DNA of 64,000 nt, taken from assembly GCA_023435745.1 (NCBI GenBank), contig JAEZMD010000018.1, positions 539,724-603,723 of the forward strand, given 5' to 3'. The notes beneath the pieces were generated by a model. It saw nothing but the letters and a program-made list of their open reading frames with translations. It was not told the DNA's origin and did not search any database. Made by a program: the position numbers and the translations under genes. This stretch comes from Bacillota bacterium. GTDB taxonomy: Bacteria > Bacillota > Clostridia > Acetivibrionales > DTU013. Positions 36,199 through 45,618 of the stretch are shown piece by piece (positions within the stretch are counted from its first letter, which is position 1; every line of letters begins with the position of its first letter).

Positions 36199-36450
36199 AT
36201 GAGAGAATCCGGAGACAGAACCGGGGAGCTAACGTTGGCGTCCGGAAGACTTGAAATTGCGCGAGGCGACTGCTGCGATGCTTTTGAACAGGACATAGAC
36301 CGGCTTTTTTCTAGCCGGGAATGCTGGTACTGCAAATATGCGGACTTCGGTATTTTCACCGAGCATCCCACGCAAACCGGTGTATGCAGAATGGAGAGCC
36401 GCGTTAGTGGAAAGCCCGGCTCTGACCTTTATCAAAAAAACGGAGGATAA
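36199..36450 (+). CDS. Small Cys-rich hypothetical protein
   Basis: An 83-residue protein that I do not recognise. It has a DCCDAF stretch and then ECWYCKYADFGIF, with a last Cys in TGVCRM. The CxxC plus later Cys could bind a metal. There is no signal peptide or membrane helix. The ATG at 36199 has a GAGGAAG site at a long distance. The stop is 6 bases before the ATG of the large SLH protein, and its last codons contain the ribosome binding site (GGAGG) of that gene, so translation of the two is probably linked. The link is seen; any role in surface-protein production is inference. Confidence 0.6.
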   Translation: MRESGDRTGELTLASGRLEIARGDCCDAFEQDIDRLFSSRECWYCKYADFGIFTEHPTQTGVCRMESRVSGKPGSDLYQKNGG

Positions 36451-36456
36451 GAGAAC

Positions 36457-39400
36457 ATGGGAAAGAGACTTTTTAGAATTTTTCTGACGGCATGCATGGT
36501 GCTGTCACTGCTGCCGGGTTATACACAGCCTGTAATGGCAGCTTACTCACCAACCATCTATATGACTTTGGACGGCCAGCCCATATCGCCTTCTGCTATT
36601 GAAGCTCATTATGTATTCTTATCTGCGCATAATGATAGTTATAGCAAATTTTTCGATTTTACGGAGGGTCCCACAGGAACCTTTACCCGTTCAAATATCG
36701 AAGACGGAACATATACTCTTGCTCTCGCCACCTCAAATGGAGAATTTGATATTCACGGTGTACTAGGTAATCATTTTTTAGTGGACAATAGCCCGTTTAC
36801 GATATCAAACACAACTTCGTACCCGCTTACTTTAGCGTTCTATTCTGTATCCTATGAACCAGGAACATATGCGGAAAACACGAACGTAGGCTGGACTCGT
36901 ATAGCTGCCAAAGGCCGTGGGCAGTATACATGGAATTTGAACCCATACACGCGTGTCGGCTATAAGCAAATTGGATGGTCGACCGACCAGAACGGTACTA
37001 CAAAGACATACGATGTGGGTGCTGTGATATATCCAACCTCTGCTACGGTTTTATATCCTGCGTGGGGAGCGCTAAGAGCTGTCTCCATCACCGATGGGTC
37101 GGGCGTTGGCAGTACGAAAACTTCAGCTACCGGCAGTATCACCGGCAGCATTACCTCCGGCACTTCTGCTGTAGAGGGTGAAACGGTGACAATTACTCCT
37201 GGCACACCCGCCAATGGCTACAAACTCAGCGCTGTGAAGTATAACGACGGCACCGACCATGTGTTGACCAAATCCGACGGAAAGTACTCATTCACCATGC
37301 CGGCTGCGGCGGTTACAATCAGCACGGAGTATGTGTCGAACACCTTTACCGTGACCTACAATCCCGGGACTAACGGTACCGGCAGCCAACAGACCGCCAC
37401 TAAAACCGAAGGCACAGCTTTAACCCTCAAAGGCGCAATTTTCACAAGAATTGGTTATGACCAGACCGGTTGGGCGAATACGGATGGCGGGACAAAAGCG
37501 TATGAGCTGGGCGGCAGCTACACCACCGACGCAGCTAAGAATTTCTACCCTGTGTGGACAGCCATTGCATACAACATATCGTACACCCTAAACGGCGGTA
37601 CGGCATCTGGGAATCCTACCAGCTACACAATTGAAAGTAATGCTATTACTTTATCTAACCCTACCCGCTCAGGCTATTCCTTCCTGGGCTGGACAGGCAG
37701 CAACGGCACGACTGCGCAGACAAACGTAAGTATCCCAGCAGGCAGTACTGAAAATAAAACCTACATAGCTAAATGGAAAGCAGATAAACCCGCTTCGGCG
37801 CCTGATGCTTCCATCGTGACGGCAAAGACACACACGAGTATTAGCATTAGGACAGAGGACGGGTATGAATACAGCGTGAATGGAACAAGCTGGTACAGCG
37901 GCGCAGGCAGTTACACCTTCATCGATTTGGAGCCAAACACACCATACAATCTCGTCTGCCGTAAGCCGTCGGGGAGTTCAGGAGGATTCCCTTACGAAGC
38001 AAGCGATGCATCGGAAGCTCTGCCCGTAAGTACCAAGACGGCTCCGGCCGCTGCGCCAGCCGAACCCACCATTGGGACAGATGAGAACAATCTCACAAGC
38101 AACAGCATCACCGTCAGCACAGCGGAAGGCAACGAGTATTATATTTCCACCAGCCCTACTGCTGACTGGAGCGGAACGCACGACGGCTATTTCAAGGCAG
38201 ATGACAACGGTACTCACAAGTTTGATGGATTAAGTCCCGCAACAAAGTATTATATCCACTTCCGTACGGCGGAAACGGAGAACGCCATGCCGTCGGCTTC
38301 CGGCAGTGTGTCGCAGTACACTTTGCCCGAAACGCCAGCGGCAGGTGTTGTAACCATAAATTATGCGGCGGAAACAATCGACTTCGCCAGTACCTATGAG
38401 GTCAGCACTAGTGCCGACTTCGACACAACTATCGGCAGTGGCGGTGCATTACAGCCGGAGACGATCTATTATGTCCGTGTGAAAGCCGAAAGCGGAGTTC
38501 CTGCGTCCAAGGCGGTCAGCTTTTTGATTCCTGAGCGTCCTACGACACCGACTGCCATCACGGCTGCAAATATCACAAAAACCCAGACTGCCATTATTAT
38601 TGTAAATACCGTAGATGGACAGGAGTATCAGGTCAATGGGACATGGTATACTCCGGTAGGCGGAAAGGTTGAGGTCACAGGTTTGGCTGCAGGAACCAAA
38701 TATTCCATTGTGACTCGTGTTAAGGCAACAGGAAATACATTTGCAAGCTTAAGCAGCGCTGCCCTTACCGTGAAAACCAAGACGGCTCCCGCGGCTCTCT
38801 CTGACAGCGGAGTGACCTACAGCGTCAAAAACGGTACCGTCACCGGACTGGGGAGCACATACGAATACAGCCTGGATAACGGTGCAACGTGGAAAACCGC
38901 GCCCGTCACCGGTGTGACCTTCGCAGCGGGCAATGTAATTCAGGTTCGCACAAGAGAAACAGACGATGCCATGCCAAGCCTGCCGCAGACGCTCGGCACC
39001 ATTGGCCCATTGGCGGCGGCTCCGGCTTATGATATTGATTTTATTGGCGAGAAGACTTCCGTTTCTGTTCCCGCCACGGTAGAATACAATACTGCTTCCA
39101 CGAACGCGACAGTATGGATGGCGGGCGCTGATGCGCCGCTGATGCTGTCCCCCGGCACTACATACTATTTCCACGTCGCGGCAACCGATGCGGCGCTTGC
39201 CGGTAACGTGCAGATGCTGGAGAGCCCCGCAAGACCTGCCGCGCCGGATGTATCTGCCGTCACCATTGCGGCTGGCGGGGACGCAAGCCATACCGCGATT
39301 ACTTTGGCGGACACCTATGAATACATCTTCGCCGGCACTTTACCTGACGTCTCTGCGTCGGGAACTGCCGGAACCGGATCTGCAGCAGAAGTCTCCGCCA

Positions 39401-41175
39401 TCGGAGGGCAACATGTGTACATTCGTGTCAAGGCGACAGTCTCCGCGTTTGCCAGCGATTGGACGGATTGCGGTGAGGTGCGGCTGGGAGTAGATGACAT
39501 TAATTTGACCGGTGTGGGATATGATGTAGCCGCAGGAACGCTTACCGGCACTACTACAAATATGCAGTACAGTCTGGATGGTGGCAGCATCTGGCAGGAC
39601 TGCGCTGCGGGTAACACCACAGGTCTGACTTTTATTGCAGGCGCCGTAAAGGTTCGCCAAAAGGATAAGGTTACAAACGAAGCTATCGTAGCCACCCTTG
39701 CCGCCCCGGCGGAATCCAGCGCGCCGACGCTGGGCAGCAAGACATATAACAGCGTGACGCTGACCGCCATGGCTGGTTATGAATACTCCAGGGACGGTGG
39801 CGCAACCTGGCAGGACAGCAATATCTTTTCTGGACTGAGTAGCAGCACCGAATACAGCTTTGTGGCCCGGAGCAAGGCCACCGCTGCGACGCTTCCCGGC
39901 ACAATCAGCGCCTCGCTGACCGTCACGACGGACAGTGCGCCCTCCGGCGGCAGCACAAACTCAGGCAACAGCCCAGCCTCCACCACCATCGGCGCGCCGG
40001 TGATTGTGGACGGCAAAACCGTGAACATCGGCGCGGAAAATAAAACCGAAGACACCACAACAGTCACCGTTGATCAGTCGAAGCTGGGCGAGAATATCGA
40101 CAGAGCAGCGGCAGGTTCCTCTGTTGTGGTACCGGTAAGCGAAAACGGTGCGGCCACAGCCTCCCTTGTAGTGAAAAACATTGAGGACATGGCGCAAAAG
40201 GGCATGACCCTAACCGTCCAGACCGGCAGCACAGCCTATAACCTCAACACCTCGGCAATTGACACAGCGGCACTTGCAGCGGCTTTCCCCGGCGCGGATA
40301 TGAGCAAGGTTCCCTTCGACGTGACCATCCAAAACAGCTCTGTCAGCGTCGAGGGCGAAACGCTGGTGCTCTCTCCGGTGGCGTTCACTATTACGGCGAC
40401 TTATAACGGCAAAACCGTCAGTGTGGACACATTTAGCGCTTACATTAATCGCGTAATTGAGGTTACGGCGAAGCAGGCAGCCAAAATCACCACGGCGGTG
40501 GTGGTAAACGCTGACGGCAGTACCCGCCATGTACCGACAAACGTCATTGAAAAAGACGGAAAGTATTACGCGATCATCAATTCCCGCACGAACAGCACCT
40601 ACGCGTTGATTCAAAACGAAGTGACCTTTGCTGATGCCTCCGGGAAATGGTATGAAGCGGCTGTAAATGAAATGGGTAGCCGTAAGATTATTGGAGGACG
40701 AAGCGCCTCAGTCTTTGACGGCGGAGCTGGCATTACGCGCGCCGAGTATGCCGCAATCCTTATTCGGGCGTTGGGACTTACGGCGGACGGCACAAGCAGC
40801 TTTTCAGATGTCCCCACTACCGCATGGTATACCGGCGCGGTAGCCACAGCGGTGCAATATGGGCTTGTGGCAGGCAAAGGCGAAAACCGCTTCGACCCCA
40901 ACGCGAACATAACCCGACAGGAGGCAATGCTCATGCTTCAAAGAGTGGCTGCACTCACGGAGTTTAGAGGAGCAAGAGGCGCTCTGGACGGCTTTGCAGA
41001 CGTGGACAATATCGCTTCCTGGGCTGAAGACGCGGCGAAATGGAGTGTAGGCTCTGGCCTCATCCAGGGTGCGGACGGCAGACTGAACCCCACAGCCAAC
41101 ATCACCCGCGCCGAGAGCGCGGCCATTATCCTCCGCCTGCTGCAAAAGGCAGGATTGGTAGATGTACGAAGTTAA
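36457..41175 (+). CDS. Large SLH-domain surface protein with InlB-type and fibronectin-like repeats
   Basis: A 1572-residue secreted protein. The signal peptide (MGKRLFRIFLTACMVLSLLP, cleavage near VMA-AY) is followed by three InlB_B-type repeats at about 128-205, 297-371 and 372-440 (VTYNPGTN, then FYPVW; YTLNGGTA, then YIAKWKA). Residues 450-1160 hold many fibronectin-like units with a recurring YEYS-type strand. A Ser/Gly linker and one more domain lead to three SLH domains (about 1388, 1448 and 1512 to the end; ITRAEYAAILIRAL, ITRQEAMLMLQRV, ITRAESAAIILRLL). The SLH domains bind pyruvylated wall polymer and hold the protein on the cell surface. It lies downstream of a LytTR system and not far from a SecA2-like gene. 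Adhesion or S-layer function is inferred. Confidence 0.93.
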   Translation: MGKRLFRIFLTACMVLSLLPGYTQPVMAAYSPTIYMTLDGQPISPSAIEAHYVFLSAHNDSYSKFFDFTEGPTGTFTRSNIEDGTYTLALATSNGEFDIHGVLGNHFLVDNSPFTISNTTSYPLTLAFYSVSYEPGTYAENTNVGWTRIAAKGRGQYTWNLNPYTRVGYKQIGWSTDQNGTTKTYDVGAVIYPTSATVLYPAWGALRAVSITDGSGVGSTKTSATGSITGSITSGTSAVEGETVTITPGTPANGYKLSAVKYNDGTDHVLTKSDGKYSFTMPAAAVTISTEYVSNTFTVTYNPGTNGTGSQQTATKTEGTALTLKGAIFTRIGYDQTGWANTDGGTKAYELGGSYTTDAAKNFYPVWTAIAYNISYTLNGGTASGNPTSYTIESNAITLSNPTRSGYSFLGWTGSNGTTAQTNVSIPAGSTENKTYIAKWKADKPASAPDASIVTAKTHTSISIRTEDGYEYSVNGTSWYSGAGSYTFIDLEPNTPYNLVCRKPSGSSGGFPYEASDASEALPVSTKTAPAAAPAEPTIGTDENNLTSNSITVSTAEGNEYYISTSPTADWSGTHDGYFKADDNGTHKFDGLSPATKYYIHFRTAETENAMPSASGSVSQYTLPETPAAGVVTINYAAETIDFASTYEVSTSADFDTTIGSGGALQPETIYYVRVKAESGVPASKAVSFLIPERPTTPTAITAANITKTQTAIIIVNTVDGQEYQVNGTWYTPVGGKVEVTGLAAGTKYSIVTRVKATGNTFASLSSAALTVKTKTAPAALSDSGVTYSVKNGTVTGLGSTYEYSLDNGATWKTAPVTGVTFAAGNVIQVRTRETDDAMPSLPQTLGTIGPLAAAPAYDIDFIGEKTSVSVPATVEYNTASTNATVWMAGADAPLMLSPGTTYYFHVAATDAALAGNVQMLESPARPAAPDVSAVTIAAGGDASHTAITLADTYEYIFAGTLPDVSASGTAGTGSAAEVSAIGGQHVYIRVKATVSAFASDWTDCGEVRLGVDDINLTGVGYDVAAGTLTGTTTNMQYSLDGGSIWQDCAAGNTTGLTFIAGAVKVRQKDKVTNEAIVATLAAPAESSAPTLGSKTYNSVTLTAMAGYEYSRDGGATWQDSNIFSGLSSSTEYSFVARSKATAATLPGTISASLTVTTDSAPSGGSTNSGNSPASTTIGAPVIVDGKTVNIGAENKTEDTTTVTVDQSKLGENIDRAAAGSSVVVPVSENGAATASLVVKNIEDMAQKGMTLTVQTGSTAYNLNTSAIDTAALAAAFPGADMSKVPFDVTIQNSSVSVEGETLVLSPVAFTITATYNGKTVSVDTFSAYINRVIEVTAKQAAKITTAVVVNADGSTRHVPTNVIEKDGKYYAIINSRTNSTYALIQNEVTFADASGKWYEAAVNEMGSRKIIGGRSASVFDGGAGITRAEYAAILIRALGLTADGTSSFSDVPTTAWYTGAVATAVQYGLVAGKGENRFDPNANITRQEAMLMLQRVAALTEFRGARGALDGFADVDNIASWAEDAAKWSVGSGLIQGADGRLNPTANITRAESAAIILRLLQKAGLVDVRS

Positions 41176-41208
41176 ACAGCACTAAAGTACAAAGCCAAGG
41201 TGATAAAG

Positions 41209-41228
41209 CTCATTATCATTATAATGAG
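41209..41228 (+). repeat. Short perfect hairpin after the SLH gene
   Basis: CTCATTAT and ATAATGAG form an 8-bp stem around a four-base loop. It precedes the main terminator and has no T tract of its own. Confidence 0.5.
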
Positions 41229-41234
41229 TATGTT

Positions 41235-41276
41235 AAAACGCCTTATTTCCAATGCGTATTGGATATGAGGCGTTTT
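41235..41276. terminator. Bidirectional terminator between the SLH gene and the acyl-CoA synthetase
   Basis: AAAACGCCTTA pairs with TGAGGCGTTTT (one G-U pair), with an inner TCCAA/TTGGA stem. A and T tracts at the ends suit termination on both strands of the convergent genes. Confidence 0.75.
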
Positions 41277-41358
41277 CCGTATTCAGCTTGCCTTATGGGG
41301 CGGGTTCATAACTTATCCTTGTGACTGCTGCTCATTAGGCCGCTTCAGGTTTTTTCTA

Positions 41359-43077
41359 TCACCCAATCTTTTCAATATAGCGCTTGATCTTTTTCGTGGA
41401 GGTTTTGGCAAACTCCTCCTCACGCACTGTAAATCGGCGTATACGCTTGTATAGAGGCATGTTCCTGTTGACGTTCTTGACTTCCGTATCAATGATCTTA
41501 AAGACTTCATCCTCGGTGACGTCCTGCTTCCCGAGCTTTTCACGGATCATGTCCATAGCGGGGACAATCATGGCATATACAAAGGTTTCCTCAGAAGCCT
41601 CGTCATCCTTGCCGTAAACCATGGATTCCACAATGAACGGGCTTTTGTCCAGATATGCTTCGACTTCTTCGGGGTAAATGTTTTTACCGTTTTTGGTAAC
41701 AATAACATTCTTCTTTCTGCCGGTAATACTGAAGAATCCCTCCCTGTTCATTTTGCCGAGGTCGCCCGTGAAAAACCAGCCGTCGCGGAGAACTTTCTCT
41801 GTTGCAAGCTTATTTTCAAAATAACCGAGCATGATGTTGGGACCTTTTACTATCAGTTCACCGACTCCTTCCTTGTTTGGCTTGTATATCATAACCTCAT
41901 CAATAGGGAGGGGCAGCCCGATAGAATCGTCACGGAATTTTTCCTCCTGGTTTACAGTGACGATGGGCGCACACTCAGTGAGGCCATAGCCTTGCAGCAA
42001 TGTTATGCCGAATGCGCGGAAGCCCTTTGATACGGCCGGATCGATTGCAGCGGCGCCGGATATGATCAGCCTTACATTTCCGCCGATATTATTATGTATC
42101 TGTTTGAAAAGCTTTCTTCTGATATCAATACCAAGGAGGTCGTAGGCGAAACTGCTGATAAACAGCGCTGCTTTTACCTTTCTGGCGGTGCCCTTCTGTT
42201 TGTTGATCGAATCCCACACTTTTTTATACATGGCTTCCAGCAGCAGCGGAACTGCCAGCAGTATGGTCGGTCCGGTTTCCTTCAGATTCTTTGCGATGTG
42301 TTTGAGCCCTTCAATGAAGGAGATTCTGCAGCCGTTGTATAGCATCAGCAGGAAGCTGGTCGTGCAGGCGTAGGTGTGATGGAGGGGAAGCATGCACAGA
42401 GTTGAATCCGTCTCATCGATGTATAATACGGAGCAAACCGACATGATATCCGATACGATGTTTTTGTGCGACAGCATGACGCCTTTGGCAAGATCAGTTG
42501 TACCTGAGGTAAATAATAAAATATTGAATGCCTCTGCGTCGATTTTAGCGTCCAGATAGGCGCGGTTTCCTGCGGACAGCAATGAAAATCCCCTCTGTAT
42601 AAGCTTCTTTAGCGAGAGGAAGCGGCCGTCATCCTCCTGTGCATCCATATTGATGAAATACTCAACCGAGGAGTCTGTCAACGCGATCTGGCGCATATCC
42701 TTCTCATGCTTGCCTGAAAACAGGATTGCGCTTGCGTTTGAACGTGCGATCAGATTTTCAACTTCTATTGGAGGAAGTTCCCTGTCAAGCGGGACAACGA
42801 CGCCTGTGCCGTTTACTACTGCCAGATAGGAAAGACACCATTCGTATCGGTTCTCTCCGATCACCGCGATAAACCTGTCTTTCAGGCCAAGATCTACCAA
42901 TGCGGTGCCCAAAGCGTCTGCTTCATGTTTGAATTCTTTATATGTGACAGCTTTGTAACTGCCATCTTCTCCTTTTAGTGTGAAAGCATCCCTGTCAGCA
43001 AATAATGCTGCGCTCTGTTCAAGCATATCCTTAAGATTACTTATTTCCCGGACCTTGCGAATAGGCTTCGAAGTCAT
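41359..43077 (-). CDS. Long-chain acyl-CoA synthetase-like AMP-binding enzyme
   Basis: A 572-residue adenylate-forming enzyme. The P-loop motif is LLFTSGTTDLAKGVMLSH, the A5 motif is GYGLTECAPIV, the hinge region is GWFFTGDLGKM followed by GRKKNVIVTKNGKNIYPEEVE. It activates a fatty acid to acyl-AMP and then to acyl-CoA on the cytoplasmic side of the membrane. The chain-length preference is not readable. A GTG at 43083 lies against the AAGGGG site, so the ATG at 43077 is preferred. It lies downstream of dacF on the same strand with 90 bases between, which include AT-rich sequence that may hold its own promoter. Confidence 0.92.
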   Translation of the reverse strand: MTSKPIRKVREISNLKDMLEQSAALFADRDAFTLKGEDGSYKAVTYKEFKHEADALGTALVDLGLKDRFIAVIGENRYEWCLSYLAVVNGTGVVVPLDRELPPIEVENLIARSNASAILFSGKHEKDMRQIALTDSSVEYFINMDAQEDDGRFLSLKKLIQRGFSLLSAGNRAYLDAKIDAEAFNILLFTSGTTDLAKGVMLSHKNIVSDIMSVCSVLYIDETDSTLCMLPLHHTYACTTSFLLMLYNGCRISFIEGLKHIAKNLKETGPTILLAVPLLLEAMYKKVWDSINKQKGTARKVKAALFISSFAYDLLGIDIRRKLFKQIHNNIGGNVRLIISGAAAIDPAVSKGFRAFGITLLQGYGLTECAPIVTVNQEEKFRDDSIGLPLPIDEVMIYKPNKEGVGELIVKGPNIMLGYFENKLATEKVLRDGWFFTGDLGKMNREGFFSITGRKKNVIVTKNGKNIYPEEVEAYLDKSPFIVESMVYGKDDEASEETFVYAMIVPAMDMIREKLGKQDVTEDEVFKIIDTEVKNVNRNMPLYKRIRRFTVREEEFAKTSTKKIKRYIEKIG

Positions 43078-43173
43078 GTTCACAACACCCCTTAAAGGAA
43101 GTCTGCTTGAGAATTTGGCATCTTCCGTTCTCTGTTTCCTTATTATATATTATATAACATGCAATAGTAAATA

Positions 43174-44472
43174 CTACATTTTATGCGGGCGGTGGGAACG
43201 CCTGCCGGAATTGATCCTGCGGGAAATAGTGCGCAGTGTGATACGAAGAATAAGGAAGAACAGGAGAACGCCCGCCGCATACAGCCCGATTCTGATGAAA
43301 AAGTTGTCAAGAGCTTTTTCAACCCAGGTTTTTACGGTTTCAGGCTCGGGCATGTGCTCCATGGTTCTTCCGGCAATCAGATCGATTTTGCCGATCGAAA
43401 GCTCATCCTTGAAGAATTCAACATACCCCATGATATCTCCCTGATTGACAGGTGCAGATATAAACTCATTTATATAAGGAATCTCCTTAATGTTGCGCAT
43501 TGCCTCGTCCCTGGGCAGGACGCTGGTCAGGCTGCCAGTTGTAATAAGATCAAGCCCATAAATATCAGCGGCGTTTTCCACTCTGACATTCCGATAGACC
43601 TTGTTGTCTTCAAGCAGCGTTACTTTCTTAAAATTGTTGAAGCCATAATCAAGAAGCTCTTTGGAATATAGTCTTACATTTCCCGACGCGCCTTCGTTTT
43701 TAACGTTCATTACGACAGAAATCAATTCCATACCATTTTCATTTATGGCGGATGAAACGAGATTATAACCTGCCGGACCTGTAAAACCGGTCTTGATGCC
43801 ATTTATTTTATACAAATCGCTTTGATCGGTAATCATCAGCTGGTTAGTATTCGTCAATTCCTGCCAGGTGGGATGCTTGTTTGTTGCAGGCATGGTAAAG
43901 CGGGGCGTGCTGACGATTTCCCTGAACTGCGGGAGAGTCATGGCATATCTGGCAAGCCTTGCAATGTCGGAGGCGGTGGTAAAGTGCGAGGGATCATGGA
44001 TGCCGCAGGCATTGGCAAAGTGTGTATTCTCGGCGCCGAGCTCTTTTGCCCTTTGATTCATGAGATCTATGAATTCCTGCCTGCTGTCGCATATATGTTC
44101 CGCAATGATATTGGCCGTTTCGTTGGCGGAGGATATCAGCAGCGCCTGCAGCAGATTTTTCAGAGGTATTTGCTCTCCGACGATGATGCCGATATTGCTG
44201 CCGTTCGGACCAATATCGTCTATTGCCGCCTGACTGGCGGTCATTAGCTGTTCGGGATCACCGAGTTCAATTGCAAGAATGGCCGTCATTATTTTCGTCA
44301 TACTGGCAGGATAATGGGTGACTTTTGAATTCTTTTCGCACAATACACTGCCCGATTCGGCATCAATTAGAATATAGGTATCGGCATTGACAGAGGGCGG
44401 CTGTGCAAAGGTATAACTGATATTCAATAATAAAACGGACAGGATAATCGTAAATAAAAGGAGTCTTTTCAT
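43174..44472 (-). CDS. dacF: D-alanyl-D-alanine carboxypeptidase, DacF type (S11)
   Basis: A 432-residue penicillin-binding enzyme. A signal peptide (MKRLLLFTIILSVLLLNIS, cleavage near TFA-QP) leads to the catalytic domain with SMTK at 57-60, SAN at 115-117 and KTG at 227-229, so all three active-site motifs are present. A beta-rich C-terminal domain follows, then a membrane anchor (IGLYAAGVLLFFLILRI) and a basic tail inside the cell. It trims the terminal D-Ala from peptidoglycan stem peptides outside the membrane. DacF and DacB forms are hard to separate by eye; the DacF name is a best guess. The ATG has GGAGG upstream. Confidence 0.92.
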   Translation of the reverse strand: MKRLLLFTIILSVLLLNISYTFAQPPSVNADTYILIDAESGSVLCEKNSKVTHYPASMTKIMTAILAIELGDPEQLMTASQAAIDDIGPNGSNIGIIVGEQIPLKNLLQALLISSANETANIIAEHICDSRQEFIDLMNQRAKELGAENTHFANACGIHDPSHFTTASDIARLARYAMTLPQFREIVSTPRFTMPATNKHPTWQELTNTNQLMITDQSDLYKINGIKTGFTGPAGYNLVSSAINENGMELISVVMNVKNEGASGNVRLYSKELLDYGFNNFKKVTLLEDNKVYRNVRVENAADIYGLDLITTGSLTSVLPRDEAMRNIKEIPYINEFISAPVNQGDIMGYVEFFKDELSIGKIDLIAGRTMEHMPEPETVKTWVEKALDNFFIRIGLYAAGVLLFFLILRITLRTISRRINSGRRSHRPHKM

Positions 44473-44617
44473 CCGAACCTCCAGGGAATGATGTTAACAA
44501 CACTAGTATATCAAAAATGCCATGAGAGAAGTTAAAAATAATTAAAAAATTTTTAGAAAAAAAAGGAAATCACAACGAAAAGGAAGAATTATACATGTGC
44601 GCGGGAGGAAATAGAAA

Positions 44618-45487
44618 ATGCAGTTGTTTGGCAGGGAAGTGAAGCTGAAGCCGGAGGCAGTGGTAATTTTGATTGCCGGCCTGATGATATTGGGCTGCCT
44701 TGTGGGATACATATTTTTCAAGGATAAAGACGAGATTATTATTGAGGCGGCAAAAGTCGGTGAGACAGCCGGCAAAGGAGAGACAACCGGCATTGGTATG
44801 AATACAGGCGGCGATGCACAGGACACTGATAGTAGCGATGTGAAAGCCAACGGGTCAGCAGACGGTGCGGTAGACGCTGCAGCCAGCGGGACAGCCGACG
44901 GGAGCGGTATCTTGGGCGGGGAATCTGCACAGGGCGCTGCAAAAGCCGTTGAAACAATCAAGGTCTATGTAGTTGGCTGTGTAAAAAAGCCGGGTATTGT
45001 TACGATCGAAAAAGGACAAATGATCCACGACGCAATTGTTCTGGCCGGAGGACTAACGGAAGAGGCAGACTCGGGGAATATTAATATGGTCTATAAGCTC
45101 AATGATAATGTGATGTTATGCATAAAGTCCAAAAAGGAGGCTGAAAAGGAGGTGAAGCAGGGGTCAAATAAGGAGGCTGAACCGTCAACCGGCAATCAGG
45201 CGGTCATAGTCAGAAAAAGCGGAGAGAGTGCCGTTATAATTGGAGATGGGGATGACGACAATGGCGAAGGCACACAGGAAGATAACAAAACCAAGCTGAT
45301 AAATATCAACACAGCTACTGCTGATGAACTGGATACGCTTCCCGGAGTTGGAGAAGCCACAGCAAAGGATATTATTGCATTTCGTGAAAAGAACGAGGGC
45401 TTCAAAAGAATAGAGGATATAATGAGAGTGCCGCGGATCAAGCAAAATCGGTTTGACAGCATTAAAGACTATATTACTGTGGAATAG
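44618..45487 (+). CDS. comEA: ComEA-type DNA receptor (SLBB and helix-hairpin-helix)
   Basis: A 289-residue membrane-anchored protein. One helix near residues 14-34 is followed by a Gly/Ala/Asp-rich linker, an SLBB domain at about 108-170 (KVYVVGCVKKPGIVTIEKGQ, LAGGLTEEAD), another acidic linker, and the helix-hairpin-helix pair at about 225-289 (LININTATADELDTLPGVGE, RIEDIMRVPRI). ComEA binds double-stranded DNA outside the membrane during transformation. ComEC and ComEB are not in the window, so competence cannot be claimed; ComEA-like proteins are also found alone. The ATG follows GGGAGG, and the gene is divergent from dacF. Confidence 0.92.
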   Translation: MQLFGREVKLKPEAVVILIAGLMILGCLVGYIFFKDKDEIIIEAAKVGETAGKGETTGIGMNTGGDAQDTDSSDVKANGSADGAVDAAASGTADGSGILGGESAQGAAKAVETIKVYVVGCVKKPGIVTIEKGQMIHDAIVLAGGLTEEADSGNINMVYKLNDNVMLCIKSKKEAEKEVKQGSNKEAEPSTGNQAVIVRKSGESAVIIGDGDDDNGEGTQEDNKTKLININTATADELDTLPGVGEATAKDIIAFREKNEGFKRIEDIMRVPRIKQNRFDSIKDYITVE

Positions 45488-45618
45488 GAGCCATACGGGG
45501 ACCAAAGTATGCTGATTTTCGTGCTGACCCCCGAATTAACACAAAAGGGTGGAACATTCCAATCTTCATTAACGTCCATCAGAGTGACAAAATAATTTAT
45601 AGCTACGGAGGGGTCAGG

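Noticed and set aside
39315..39770. Antisense frames in the SLH gene
   Set aside because: They mirror repeat-rich coding sequence and lack ribosome binding sites and motifs.
36457..41175. CRISPR or tandem DNA repeats in the SLH gene
   Set aside because: The repeats are protein-level and diverged; no exact short repeats with even spacers were seen.
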